The notes under the pieces: model-generated
Seen by the model: the letters and a program-made list of their open reading frames with translations, nothing else
The model's database searches: none
Told to the model about the DNA's origin: nothing
Assembly (NCBI GenBank): GCA_002792165.1
Contig: PFNV01000011.1
Location: forward strand, 9,763-24,102
Direction of reading: 5' to 3'
From: Candidatus Tagabacteria bacterium CG_4_10_14_0_2_um_filter_40_13
GTDB lineage: Bacteria; Patescibacteriota; Minisyncoccia; GCA-002779875
Length of the DNA: 14,340 nucleotides
Part shown: positions 6,594 to 13,423 of the stretch, one piece after another
How the letters are laid out: every line of letters starts with the position of its first letter
Numbering within the stretch: position 1 is the stretch's first letter
Translations under genes and position numbers: made by a program

Positions 6594-7733
6594 ATGAAAA
6601 ACTGCAAAAACAAAAAAGCTTGTCCCGGGCGAAGTCGAAAGGTTTATGTGGCAATGTCAGGTGGCGTGGATTCTTCGGTGGCAGCGGCGCTTTTAAAAAA
6701 GCGAGGATTTGATATTACCGGCGTTTTTATGAAGGGTTGGTATCCGGAAGGAGGAGTTTGCGGATGGAAAGAAGAAAGAAGGGACGCGATAAGGGCGGCG
6801 GCGAAATTAAACATTCCTTTTTTGACTTATGATTTTTCAAAAGAATACGAAAAAGAGATTATAGCGTATATGAGAAGGGAATATTCCGCGAATAAAACTC
6901 CGAATCCCGATGTAATGTGCAATAAATACATCAAGTTCGGTTTGTTTCTGAAAGAATCTTTGAAAAGGGGAGCGGATTATATCGCCACAGGGCATTATGT
7001 TCGTCGTTCGCCCGCTCTAAATTTTTGCAAGACTTACCCGCCCGCCCACCAAGCAAAAATTTCAGAGCGGGCTCACTTCCTAAAACTTTTACAGGCGAAG
7101 GATAAAAATAAAGACCAATCGTATTTTTTGTGGACTTTGACGCAAGGGCAATTGAAACATTGCTTATTTCCGATAGGCGATTATACGAAACCGGAGATAA
7201 GACAGATGGCGAGAAAATTCGGATTGCACGTGGCCGAGAAAAAAGACAGTCAGGGACTATGTTTTGTCGGAAATATTGATTTCGCGTCGTTTTTAAGAAA
7301 AATTATTCCAAAAAAAGAAGGCGAAATCCGCGCATCATACGGAAAAGTTATCGGTAAGCACGACGGCAGTCATTTTTATACAATCGGGCAAAGGCATGGC
7401 CTTCGCGTTTCCGGCAAAACGCCTTACTACGTTGTTGAGAAAGATTTAAAAAACAATATTTTAACCGTAGCGGAGAAAAAAGACGAGAAGAAATTTTACA
7501 AAAAGGAAGTGATTATAAATGAAACGAATTGGATTAGCAATGCGCCGGCTTTGAATAAAAAATATTCGGCTCGCATCAGATACCGTCAACTTTTGCAAGA
7601 ATGCCGCCTTGTTGTTATCAGCGGTAATTCGGCAACTTTCCATTTTAATACGCCACAGCGCGCCGTAACTTCAGGGCAATCTTTGGTTTTATATAGCGGC
7701 AGGCAGATGCTCGGCGGCGGAGTTATTATTTGA
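6594..7733 (+). CDS. mnmA: tRNA-specific 2-thiouridylase MnmA with in-frame palindromic insert
   Basis: MnmA adenylates U34 of Lys, Glu and Gln tRNAs and transfers sulfur to make 2-thiouridine, drawing sulfur from a cysteine desulfurase relay. The protein has 379 residues. The PP-loop SGGVDSS is at 22-28. The catalytic cysteine C109 is in NPDVMCNKYIKF and the second, C223, in DSQGLCFVG. ATGHY (131-135), NKDQSYFL (172-179) and YTIGQRHGL (262-270) are present. Between ATGHYVRR and the LL..KDKNKDQ segment there are about 18 extra residues (roughly 139-160) compared with the E. coli protein as I recall it. They are encoded by a near-perfect DNA palindrome. The N-terminus is also about 10 residues longer than usual. 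No Shine-Dalgarno sequence precedes the ATG; TTATTT seven bases upstream may be a weak -10 giving a leaderless message. alaS follows after 33 bases. Confidence 0.94.
   Translation: MKNCKNKKACPGRSRKVYVAMSGGVDSSVAAALLKKRGFDITGVFMKGWYPEGGVCGWKEERRDAIRAAAKLNIPFLTYDFSKEYEKEIIAYMRREYSANKTPNPDVMCNKYIKFGLFLKESLKRGADYIATGHYVRRSPALNFCKTYPPAHQAKISERAHFLKLLQAKDKNKDQSYFLWTLTQGQLKHCLFPIGDYTKPEIRQMARKFGLHVAEKKDSQGLCFVGNIDFASFLRKIIPKKEGEIRASYGKVIGKHDGSHFYTIGQRHGLRVSGKTPYYVVEKDLKNNILTVAEKKDEKKFYKKEVIINETNWISNAPALNKKYSARIRYRQLLQECRLVVISGNSATFHFNTPQRAVTSGQSLVLYSGRQMLGGGVII
7010..7072. repeat. Palindromic insert inside mnmA
   Basis: The left arm, 7010-7028, and the right arm, 7053-7072, are reverse complements over 19 positions with one extra base in the right arm. 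A 24-base loop (7029-7052), rich in CCCGCC, separates them. The unit lies within the reading frame and encodes residues 139-160 of MnmA, where the family normally has a short loop. It resembles mobile palindromic elements such as the Rickettsia RPEs in layout; sequence relationship is not claimed. Confidence 0.75.
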
Positions 7734-7766
7734 TAAAAGCCCGAGTTTTTTATACACTTTATATTA

Positions 7767-9500
7767 ATGACATCCCAAGAACTCAGGAAAAAATATCTGG
7801 AATTTTTTAGGGAAAAAGGGCATATGATTGTGCCTTCTTCTTCGCTGGTGCCGAGCGACCCATCGGTTCTTTTGACGAGCGCGGGTATGCAACAGTTTAA
7901 ATCATATTATTTGAATGAAAAATCTCCGTATGGAGAAAATGTGACTTCCGTGCAAAAATGTTTTCGCACCTCCGATTTAGATTCTATCGGCGATGAATCC
8001 CATCTGAGTTTTTTTGAAATGCTCGGCAATTTCAGTTTCGGAGGATATTTCAAAGAAGAAGCCATCAAATATGCGCATGAATTTATTACAAAGGAAATGG
8101 GATTGAAGATTGATTATGTAAGCGTGTTTAAGGACGATAGCGCCGACGGAATATCCGAAGACAGGGACTCGGAAAAAATATGGAAATCTATTGACCCGTC
8201 TTTGAAAATTGTAAAAGCGGGAAAGACTGATAATTTTTGGGGGCCGACGGGCAGCGAAGGCCCTTGCGGTCCCACTACCGAAATTTACGTAAATAACGTC
8301 GAAATTTGGAATTTAGTTTTTAATGAATATTACAAAGACGCAAATGGAAAATATTCTCTGCTTAAAACGCCGGGCGTAGATACGGGCATGGGCTTGGAAC
8401 GGTTAGCAATGGTGTCGCAAGGTAAAAATAATGTTTTTGACACTGATTTATTTCAACCTTTCAATTTTTTTACTTTTTTGGGTAGAGATGGACGAATAAT
8501 TGCAGACCATTTAAGGGGAAGTATGTTTTTGATAGCAGATGGCATTAAACCATCTAATAAAGGCGCCGGCTACATTTTAAGAAGATTGATTCGTCGCATT
8601 GTTGTTATTTGTAAAATTAATTCCATACCGTTAGAGTCATTAATTTCGAGGGTTGAGAGGGCAATAAATTATTATAATTTTTATAAAGAACTGCCGATTA
8701 ATAAAGACAAAATAATCAAAGAAATCAAGGAAGAGGTGAATGAATTTAATAAAATAATAGAAAAAGGATTAAATGAATTTTTTAAAAAATATCCAGAAAT
8801 GAGAGTGGAAGCCATTACGCCCGGGAAAGCATATAAATTCCATGCTGTGAAGATTATCCATGACGCTTTTTATTTTCATCAAACATTCGGATTAACGATT
8901 GACATTATTAAAGATTTAGCCAAGAAAAGCGGGCATATTGTAGATGAAGATGTTTTTAACAGAGAATTTCAAAAGCATCAACAACTTTCCCGGACCGCTT
9001 CGGTTGGAATGTTTAAATCCGGTTTGGCCGACCATTCGGAACAAGTGATTAAATATCATACTGCGGCGCATTTGATGCTGGCGGCATTGAGAAAAGTTTT
9101 AGGAAAACATGTGTCTCAAAAGGGTTCTAATATTACCGGTGAGCGTTTGCGTTTTGATTTTTCTCATCCGGAAAAAATGACGTCGGAACAAATAAAACTA
9201 GTTGAAGATGCGGTAAACGAAAAAATTCAGGAAGATTTGCCGGTTAAAATGGAAGAAATGAGCCTCGAAGAGGCGAAAAAACAGGGAGCCATGGGCGTGT
9301 TCGAATCTAAATATGGAGAAAGGGTAAAAGTTTATACGATAAAGGATAATTCCTCGCAGGCAAGCTCGGAATCTCCTTTCAGTCGGGAAATTTGCGGCGG
9401 ACCGCACGTAGAGCGCACCGGCCTTTTAGGAAAGTTTAAAATCATCAAAGAAGAATCCAGTTCCGCCGGCGTACGAAGGATTAAAGCCGTTTTGTCCTAA
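7767..9500 (+). CDS. alaS: Alanyl-tRNA synthetase, short form without C-terminal domain
   Basis: This class II synthetase charges tRNA-Ala. It has 577 residues against about 875 in E. coli. The catalytic core includes motif 2 in FRTSDLDSIGDESHLSFFEM (66-85), FWGPTGSEGPCGPTTEIYV (157-175) and motif 3 in GMGLERLAMV (207-216). IIADHLRG...GYILRRLIRR (244-277) leads into the tRNA-recognition helices. The editing domain has HTAAH (431-435) and CGGPHVERTG (543-552), with the zinc-ligand positions H431, H435, C543 and H547 intact, and the protein ends at GVRRIKAVLS. The DHHA1/C-Ala module that normally follows is absent, and the frame stops cleanly, so this is not a frameshift. The segment between FDTDLFQPF and RIIADH is shorter than usual. 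DNA from about 8430 to 8800 looks more AT-rich than the flanks. No Shine-Dalgarno sequence is seen; TATACA at 7751-7756 is a possible -10. It follows mnmA by 33 bases. Confidence 0.95.
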   Translation: MTSQELRKKYLEFFREKGHMIVPSSSLVPSDPSVLLTSAGMQQFKSYYLNEKSPYGENVTSVQKCFRTSDLDSIGDESHLSFFEMLGNFSFGGYFKEEAIKYAHEFITKEMGLKIDYVSVFKDDSADGISEDRDSEKIWKSIDPSLKIVKAGKTDNFWGPTGSEGPCGPTTEIYVNNVEIWNLVFNEYYKDANGKYSLLKTPGVDTGMGLERLAMVSQGKNNVFDTDLFQPFNFFTFLGRDGRIIADHLRGSMFLIADGIKPSNKGAGYILRRLIRRIVVICKINSIPLESLISRVERAINYYNFYKELPINKDKIIKEIKEEVNEFNKIIEKGLNEFFKKYPEMRVEAITPGKAYKFHAVKIIHDAFYFHQTFGLTIDIIKDLAKKSGHIVDEDVFNREFQKHQQLSRTASVGMFKSGLADHSEQVIKYHTAAHLMLAALRKVLGKHVSQKGSNITGERLRFDFSHPEKMTSEQIKLVEDAVNEKIQEDLPVKMEEMSLEEAKKQGAMGVFESKYGERVKVYTIKDNSSQASSESPFSREICGGPHVERTGLLGKFKIIKEESSSAGVRRIKAVLS

Positions 9501-9539
9501 CTTTCTAAGGGTAACCCTTAGAAAGATGGGGATTTTTTT
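9501..9539 (+). terminator. Terminator hairpin after alaS
   Basis: CTTTCTAAGGG (9501-9511) pairs perfectly with CCCTTAGAAAG (9515-9525) around a TAA triloop, beginning directly after the alaS stop. The T-run (9533-9539) is offset by seven bases (ATGGGGA). The offset slightly weakens the call as an intrinsic terminator. Confidence 0.7.
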
Positions 9540-9563
9540 GTTTCTTTTGTCTTTGATTTCCAG

Positions 9564-9569
9564 TATAAT
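9564..9569 (+). promoter_or_regulatory. Consensus -10 box, predicts leaderless start
   Basis: A perfect TATAAT ends 6 bases before the ATG at 9576, so the expected transcription start coincides with the start codon. It lies between the alaS terminator and the gene, and no Shine-Dalgarno sequence exists. No good -35 is seen at the expected spacing. Confidence 0.6.
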
Positions 9570-9575
9570 ATACTT

Positions 9576-10751
9576 ATGTGGCCTTTTAGCCGCTTACAAC
9601 GTGAACTTACAGTTGCCGTATTTGATATTGGCAGTTCTTCTGTCGGCGGAATTCTGTTTCAGCATCATCCCAACAAGCTTCCCGAAGTTTTAACCAGTGC
9701 CAGATTTTCCACTGATTTTTTGTCCGATCTCGATTTCCAAAAAATTCAGCGGTCCCTGCATAAAACCTTTGAAAGAACGATCGCCGCTTTAAAAAGAAGA
9801 ATGCCCAAAGACTGGAAAAGGCCCGATGCGACAATAATTATTTTTTCTTCTCCTTATTATATTTCCCAAAATAAAGTTATCCGTTTCAGCAAACCGAAGC
9901 CTTTTGAAATAACCGAAAAAATATTGGAAGAGATTGTTGTCGATGAGATTGAGTCTTTCAAAAAGAAATGGGAAACAGAACATCAGCCCGTGGAAATTCT
10001 TGAACAGGAAGAAATGAAGATTAATTTGAATGGTTATCAAATCAAGAAACCAATCGGAAAACATGCTCTTAGCGCGGAAATATCTCTTCATATGAGCCTT
10101 GGAATTAAGGTCATTCAGGATCGACTTAGGGAATGCATCGCCCATAGCTTTGGCGCAATGCCCCTTCTTTTCCGCAGTTTTCCTTTTGTCGCGTTCAATA
10201 CATTAAAAGATATAGTTGATATCAGCAGAGATCTGCTTGTAATCGATATAAGCGGTGAAATTACCGATTTAATGAAGATAAAAGACGGAATTTTGGAGGA
10301 AGTTATTTCTTTTCCTTTCGGCGAGAATATTTTAGTAAGAAGGATCGCGAGCGCATTTAATTTTTCACTCGCGGAATCATCCGTTCTTTTGAGCCAATAT
10401 ATAAGAGATGCTCTTCACGCCGGAACCAAAGAAAAAGTCCGAAAGATTATAGAGGACGCATCAGGAAAATGGTGCCAATTTTTTAAAGATGCCGTTAAAA
10501 ATTCGGCGGAATTTTCTTATCTTCCATCAGACCTTCTTTTTATCGGAGGTAAAGGCGCGCTGGCAATAAAAGATTTCGCGACTTGCGCGAAGGAACAGCC
10601 GTTTACGAGTCGATTTCTTCTACCGGAAGCTTTTAAAAGCCGTTTTATTTTCAGAAAAGGATTTAGCGAGGACAAGGATATTTCATTAATGATTTCATCT
10701 CTTTACGCAGATAAATTATTTTTAGAAAAACAGCCATGGCAAAATCTTTAA
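9576..10751 (+). CDS. FtsA/PilM-like actin-fold ATPase
   Basis: This 391-residue cytoplasmic protein looks like a divergent member of the actin/Hsp70/sugar-kinase ATPase fold. The phosphate-1 motif is VAVFDIGSSSVGGILF (13-28, D17). The phosphate-2 motif is LLVIDISGEITDLMKI (220-235, D224, T230). The adenosine motif is LLFIGGKGALAI (320-331). The region between them (about 85-195) would hold the inserted 1C/SHS2-like subdomain seen in FtsA and PilM. I see no membrane segment and no clear C-terminal FtsA-type amphipathic anchor. Its last 16 bases overlap the start of a bitopic membrane protein gene, an arrangement reminiscent of PilM with PilN, where the actin-like ATPase docks on the cytoplasmic tail of a membrane partner. 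Start chosen because only this ATG follows the TATAAT and the alaS terminator. Confidence 0.75.
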   Translation: MWPFSRLQRELTVAVFDIGSSSVGGILFQHHPNKLPEVLTSARFSTDFLSDLDFQKIQRSLHKTFERTIAALKRRMPKDWKRPDATIIIFSSPYYISQNKVIRFSKPKPFEITEKILEEIVVDEIESFKKKWETEHQPVEILEQEEMKINLNGYQIKKPIGKHALSAEISLHMSLGIKVIQDRLRECIAHSFGAMPLLFRSFPFVAFNTLKDIVDISRDLLVIDISGEITDLMKIKDGILEEVISFPFGENILVRRIASAFNFSLAESSVLLSQYIRDALHAGTKEKVRKIIEDASGKWCQFFKDAVKNSAEFSYLPSDLLFIGGKGALAIKDFATCAKEQPFTSRFLLPEAFKSRFIFRKGFSEDKDISLMISSLYADKLFLEKQPWQNL

Positions 10752-12139
10752 TTCAAGACATAATCATTATTAAAAAACAAGCTGTTCTTTTGCCCAAAAA
10801 AAATCAACCGCCCGATAAAGGAGATGAAAGCGATAAAAAAGACAAGAAGGAAGAAAAACCCCGCAAGAGAATTTTCAGAACTTTGTTTTGTTTCCGTCTT
10901 CCGCGCGTTTCCGGTATCGCCTTTCATCGTTCGAACCGAAAATTGAAATGGACGATTGCGATCATCACAATTCTTGTTTTGGTCGCCGGCAGCTTTATTG
11001 TCTTGAAAAATTTCTCGTCGGTTACCGTGGAAATCACGCCACGCCAGCAATTTGTTGATATCGATGTTGTTTTTCAAGCATCTATTGAGCCGAAGAAAGA
11101 CGAATTACCCCTTGAAATGATGCAAATAAGCCGCGAAGAAAAAGATACTTATAAATTTACGGGAGTTAAGCAAGTAAGCAAAAAATCCAGCGGCCAAGCG
11201 GTACTTTACAATTCTTACAGCTCACAACCTCAAACTTTAATTAAAGATACGCGGCTAGAGACGCCGGATGGAAAAATCTACCGCCTCCCCAAGACGATTG
11301 TTGTGCCGGGCGCGAAAGTGGAAGGAGGAAAAGTAACGACAAGTGAAATCGAAACGACCGTTTTCGCGGATAAACCGGGAGAAGAATACAACATCGGCCT
11401 TACTGATTTTACACTCCCCGGATTTAAAGATCCCGAAAAGCGCGAAAAAATTTACGGCCGTTCCAAAACCGAAATGAAAGGAGGGTTTATAGGCGAAATC
11501 GCTATTATTGCCGAAAAAGACATAAAAGCCATTGAAGATATCAGAATTTCTATGAAAGAAAAAGTTAATGATTACCTTTTGAAAATGGGCGCCAATCCGA
11601 AGCCGGAAAGCTTTTTGCTTTACGAAAACGCGAAACAGATTGTTTTCGATGAACAAAAAAATAAACCGAAAGTCGGCGACGAAGGTAATCAAATTGATCT
11701 TAAAGAAAGCGCGGTTTTTTTCGGCTTTCTTCTGAAAAAATCGGATGTCAACCGGGCGCTCGGAGAAAAATATTTGGGTAAGGATGCCGCTCCTCAAATA
11801 GAAATTCTTAATTTGGATAAATTAGATTTCGAATTGAAAAATTTTACCGCAACAGCCATTACCTTCAGCCTTAAAGATCAAGCTCATTTTTCCTGGAAAA
11901 TTGACGAAGACGGCATTAAAGCCGATTTAATAAAAGAAAGTCAAAATCCCCAAAATGTTTTTCCGAAGTATCCCGCGATAGAAAAGGCAAAAATCATCTT
12001 TAAACCTAGTTGGTGGAAAAATGTTCCCAAAGACGCCGCTCAAATCATCATTAAGAAGATATTAAAAGATAGTCCTTTAGGTAATTTGGAAACGAACCAC
12101 TATTTCAATCTGGCAGGTATTCGGCTCTTGACTGTATGA
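10736..12139 (+). CDS. Bitopic membrane protein, baseplate J-like family as annotated in CPR
   Basis: This 467-residue protein has a charged cytoplasmic N-terminus (1-70, with a Lys/Asp/Glu-rich stretch at 27-45), one transmembrane helix at about 72-90 and a large presumably external domain (about 92-467). In the external part, QAVLYNSYSSQPQTLIKDTRLETPDGKIYRL, then PGEEYNIGLTDFTLPGF, match the pattern I know from CPR proteins annotated 'baseplate J/gp47 family'. That label reflects a fold similarity to phage baseplate beta domains and says little about function. No phage genes are nearby. The start overlaps the actin-like ATPase gene by 16 bases with no Shine-Dalgarno sequence, implying coupled translation. 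The 38 bases to infA contain new promoter elements, so it probably ends the two-gene unit. Confidence 0.75.
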   Translation: MAKSLIQDIIIIKKQAVLLPKKNQPPDKGDESDKKDKKEEKPRKRIFRTLFCFRLPRVSGIAFHRSNRKLKWTIAIITILVLVAGSFIVLKNFSSVTVEITPRQQFVDIDVVFQASIEPKKDELPLEMMQISREEKDTYKFTGVKQVSKKSSGQAVLYNSYSSQPQTLIKDTRLETPDGKIYRLPKTIVVPGAKVEGGKVTTSEIETTVFADKPGEEYNIGLTDFTLPGFKDPEKREKIYGRSKTEMKGGFIGEIAIIAEKDIKAIEDIRISMKEKVNDYLLKMGANPKPESFLLYENAKQIVFDEQKNKPKVGDEGNQIDLKESAVFFGFLLKKSDVNRALGEKYLGKDAAPQIEILNLDKLDFELKNFTATAITFSLKDQAHFSWKIDEDGIKADLIKESQNPQNVFPKYPAIEKAKIIFKPSWWKNVPKDAAQIIIKKILKDSPLGNLETNHYFNLAGIRLLTV

Positions 12140-12169
12140 CATCAATTCTGTTAATATATCTTTTATAAT
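12128..12169 (+). promoter_or_regulatory. Promoter region of infA and the ribosomal protein cluster
   Basis: Two arrangements are visible. TATAAT (12164-12169) lies 7 bases before the infA ATG and predicts a leaderless or near-leaderless message. TTGACT (12128-12133) and TAATAT (12152-12157), spaced by 18 bases, would start near 12164; the -35 lies inside the end of the upstream gene. No Shine-Dalgarno sequence precedes infA. Confidence 0.55.
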
Positions 12170-12176
12170 TTAAATA

Positions 12177-12398
12177 ATGCCAGACAGTAAAGAAAAAAGG
12201 GAAATTGTTACAGGAACCGTTATAGAAGCGCTACCAAATACAACGTTTCGGGTACTCCTTGAGGGAGGACCGGAAATTATGGCCCATTTGGCGGGTAAAA
12301 TGCGCCTATATCACATTAGGGTTTTTGTCGGCAATAAAGTACGGGTGGAGCTTAATCCTTATAGCGAAGACAAGGGCAGAATCACCCAAAGATTATAA
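12177..12398 (+). CDS. infA: Translation initiation factor IF-1
   Basis: IF-1 binds the A site of the 30S subunit during initiation and assists IF-2 and IF-3. The 73-residue length is standard. It is a single OB-fold (S1-like) domain with the family signatures GTVIEALPNTTFRVLLEGG (13-31), MAHLAGKMRLYHIRV (35-49) and VRVELNPYSEDKGRI (55-69). It heads the cluster with rpmJ, rpsM, rpsK and rpsD, the usual order in bacteria. map, adk or secY, which often precede it, are absent. Confidence 0.97.
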   Translation: MPDSKEKREIVTGTVIEALPNTTFRVLLEGGPEIMAHLAGKMRLYHIRVFVGNKVRVELNPYSEDKGRITQRL

Positions 12399-12435
12399 AG
12401 GAATTTGCTCCCGCTTTATTATTCGCTAACGTTCA

Positions 12436-12441
12436 TATAAT
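12436..12441 (+). promoter_or_regulatory. Consensus -10 box before rpmJ, predicts leaderless start
   Basis: TATAAT ends 6 bases before the rpmJ ATG at 12448, within the 49-base infA-rpmJ gap. It repeats the arrangement seen at 9564 and 12164. No convincing -35 is seen. Transcription may also read through from infA. Confidence 0.45.
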
Positions 12442-12447
12442 TTTGGC

Positions 12448-12564
12448 ATGCGAGTACGAGCCTCAGTTAAAACAAGGTGTAAAAATTGCAAAATGATTCG
12501 ACGAAAAGGTCGAGTTTATGTTATTTGCAGGAAAAATCCCAAGCACAAACAAAGGCAAGGCTAA
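12448..12564 (+). CDS. rpmJ: 50S ribosomal protein L36
   Basis: A 38-residue protein of the large ribosomal subunit, MRVRASVKTRCKNCKMIRRK then GRVYVICRKNPKHKQRQG. It has the zinc-binding C11, C14, C27 and H33 of the C+ form, so it should bind zinc. The length and sequence match the family exactly. It lies between infA and rpsM as in most bacteria, with the next start 9 bases after its stop. Confidence 0.96.
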   Translation: MRVRASVKTRCKNCKMIRRKGRVYVICRKNPKHKQRQG

Positions 12565-12573
12565 ATTTATCAT

Positions 12574-12954
12574 ATGCGTATAGCGGGAGCAAATATTCCG
12601 GATAATAAAAATCTTGAGATAGCGCTAAGTTATTTGTATGGCGTAGGCGTTTCTTCGGCGCAAAAAATTTTAGATCAAATAAATATTCCCCGAAATAAAA
12701 AAGTAAAAGATCTGACGCCGGCCGAAGTAATTCTTTTGAGGGAAACGGTTGAAAAACGCGTCGTTGAAGGAGAACTTCGCAGACAAGTGATGATGAATAT
12801 AAAAAGATTACGCGATATAAAATGTTATCGGGGCAGCAGACACAGCAAAGGTTTGCCGGCGAGAGGCCAGCGCACGAAAACAAATTCAAGAACAAGGCGC
12901 GGCAATGTAAGACGGACAGCCATCAGCGGCAGAAGAAAATTAGAGAAAACATAA
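12574..12954 (+). CDS. rpsM: 30S ribosomal protein S13
   Basis: S13 sits in the head of the small subunit and contacts the 50S subunit and the P-site tRNA. The 126-residue sequence is full length: MRIAGANIPDNKNLEIALSY at the start, the helix-hairpin-helix stretch GVGVSSAQKILDQI (26-39), and the signature RHSKGLPARGQRTKTNSRTR (89-108). Start is fixed by the conserved N-terminus; no Shine-Dalgarno sequence precedes it. The gap to rpsK is 10 bases. Confidence 0.97.
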   Translation: MRIAGANIPDNKNLEIALSYLYGVGVSSAQKILDQINIPRNKKVKDLTPAEVILLRETVEKRVVEGELRRQVMMNIKRLRDIKCYRGSRHSKGLPARGQRTKTNSRTRRGNVRRTAISGRRKLEKT

Positions 12955-12964
12955 AATTTAGAAC

Positions 12965-13399
12965 ATGGGTAAAAAGCGCATTATTAAAAAAGCAGGTGGA
13001 AATGTCGATCAGGGTTTGACCAGCCGTTCAATGGAGCATTTGCCGAAGAAAAAGCTTACGAGCGGAAGGTTATATATTCAATCTACCTACAACAATACGA
13101 TTTTATCATTAACCGACGAAAAAGGGGATGTCATTCTTTCTTCTTCCGCCGGCGCTCTTGGTTTTAAGGGCGCCAAAAAAGGAACTCCTTTCGCCGCTTC
13201 TAAGGTTGCGGAATTGATGGCAGATAAGGCAAAAATGATAGGTATCAAAGAGGTAGGGGTAATGATAAAGGGAGTGGGCGCGGGCAGAGAATCGGCAATT
13301 CGTTCTTTTGCAGCAAAAGGCATTGATTTTATGTTTATCCGCGACATTACGCCCGTCCCGCATAACGGTCCGCGGCCGCCCAAGCGGAGAAGGGTGTGA
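12965..13399 (+). CDS. rpsK: 30S ribosomal protein S11
   Basis: S11 binds 16S rRNA in the platform of the small subunit near the E site. The 144-residue sequence is about 15 residues longer than E. coli S11, through a basic N-terminal extension (1-32). The conserved core runs from LYIQSTYNNTILSLTDEKGD (36-55), through GFKGAKKGTPFAA (66-78), to the C-terminal PVPHNGPRPPKRRRV. It ends with TGA. No Shine-Dalgarno sequence precedes the start; rpsD follows after 24 bases. Confidence 0.97.
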   Translation: MGKKRIIKKAGGNVDQGLTSRSMEHLPKKKLTSGRLYIQSTYNNTILSLTDEKGDVILSSSAGALGFKGAKKGTPFAASKVAELMADKAKMIGIKEVGVMIKGVGAGRESAIRSFAAKGIDFMFIRDITPVPHNGPRPPKRRRV

Positions 13400-13423
13400 T
13401 GTTTAACAAAAATAAATTTTAGC

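Noticed and set aside
9498..9500. Frameshift truncating alaS
   Set aside because: The editing domain ends at its natural GVRRIKAV boundary, and a terminator hairpin begins directly after the stop. No AlaRS C-terminal sequence is seen in the other frames downstream before the next gene.
11255..11797. 180-codon open frame on the minus strand inside the baseplate J-like gene
   Set aside because: It is antisense to a clearly coding frame. The Phe-rich composition is typical of the reverse of Lys/Glu-rich coding sequence.
10736..12139. Prophage or contractile injection system, from the baseplate J-like resemblance
   Set aside because: There is no tail, sheath, capsid or lysis gene nearby, and the protein has a transmembrane anchor unlike phage gp47.
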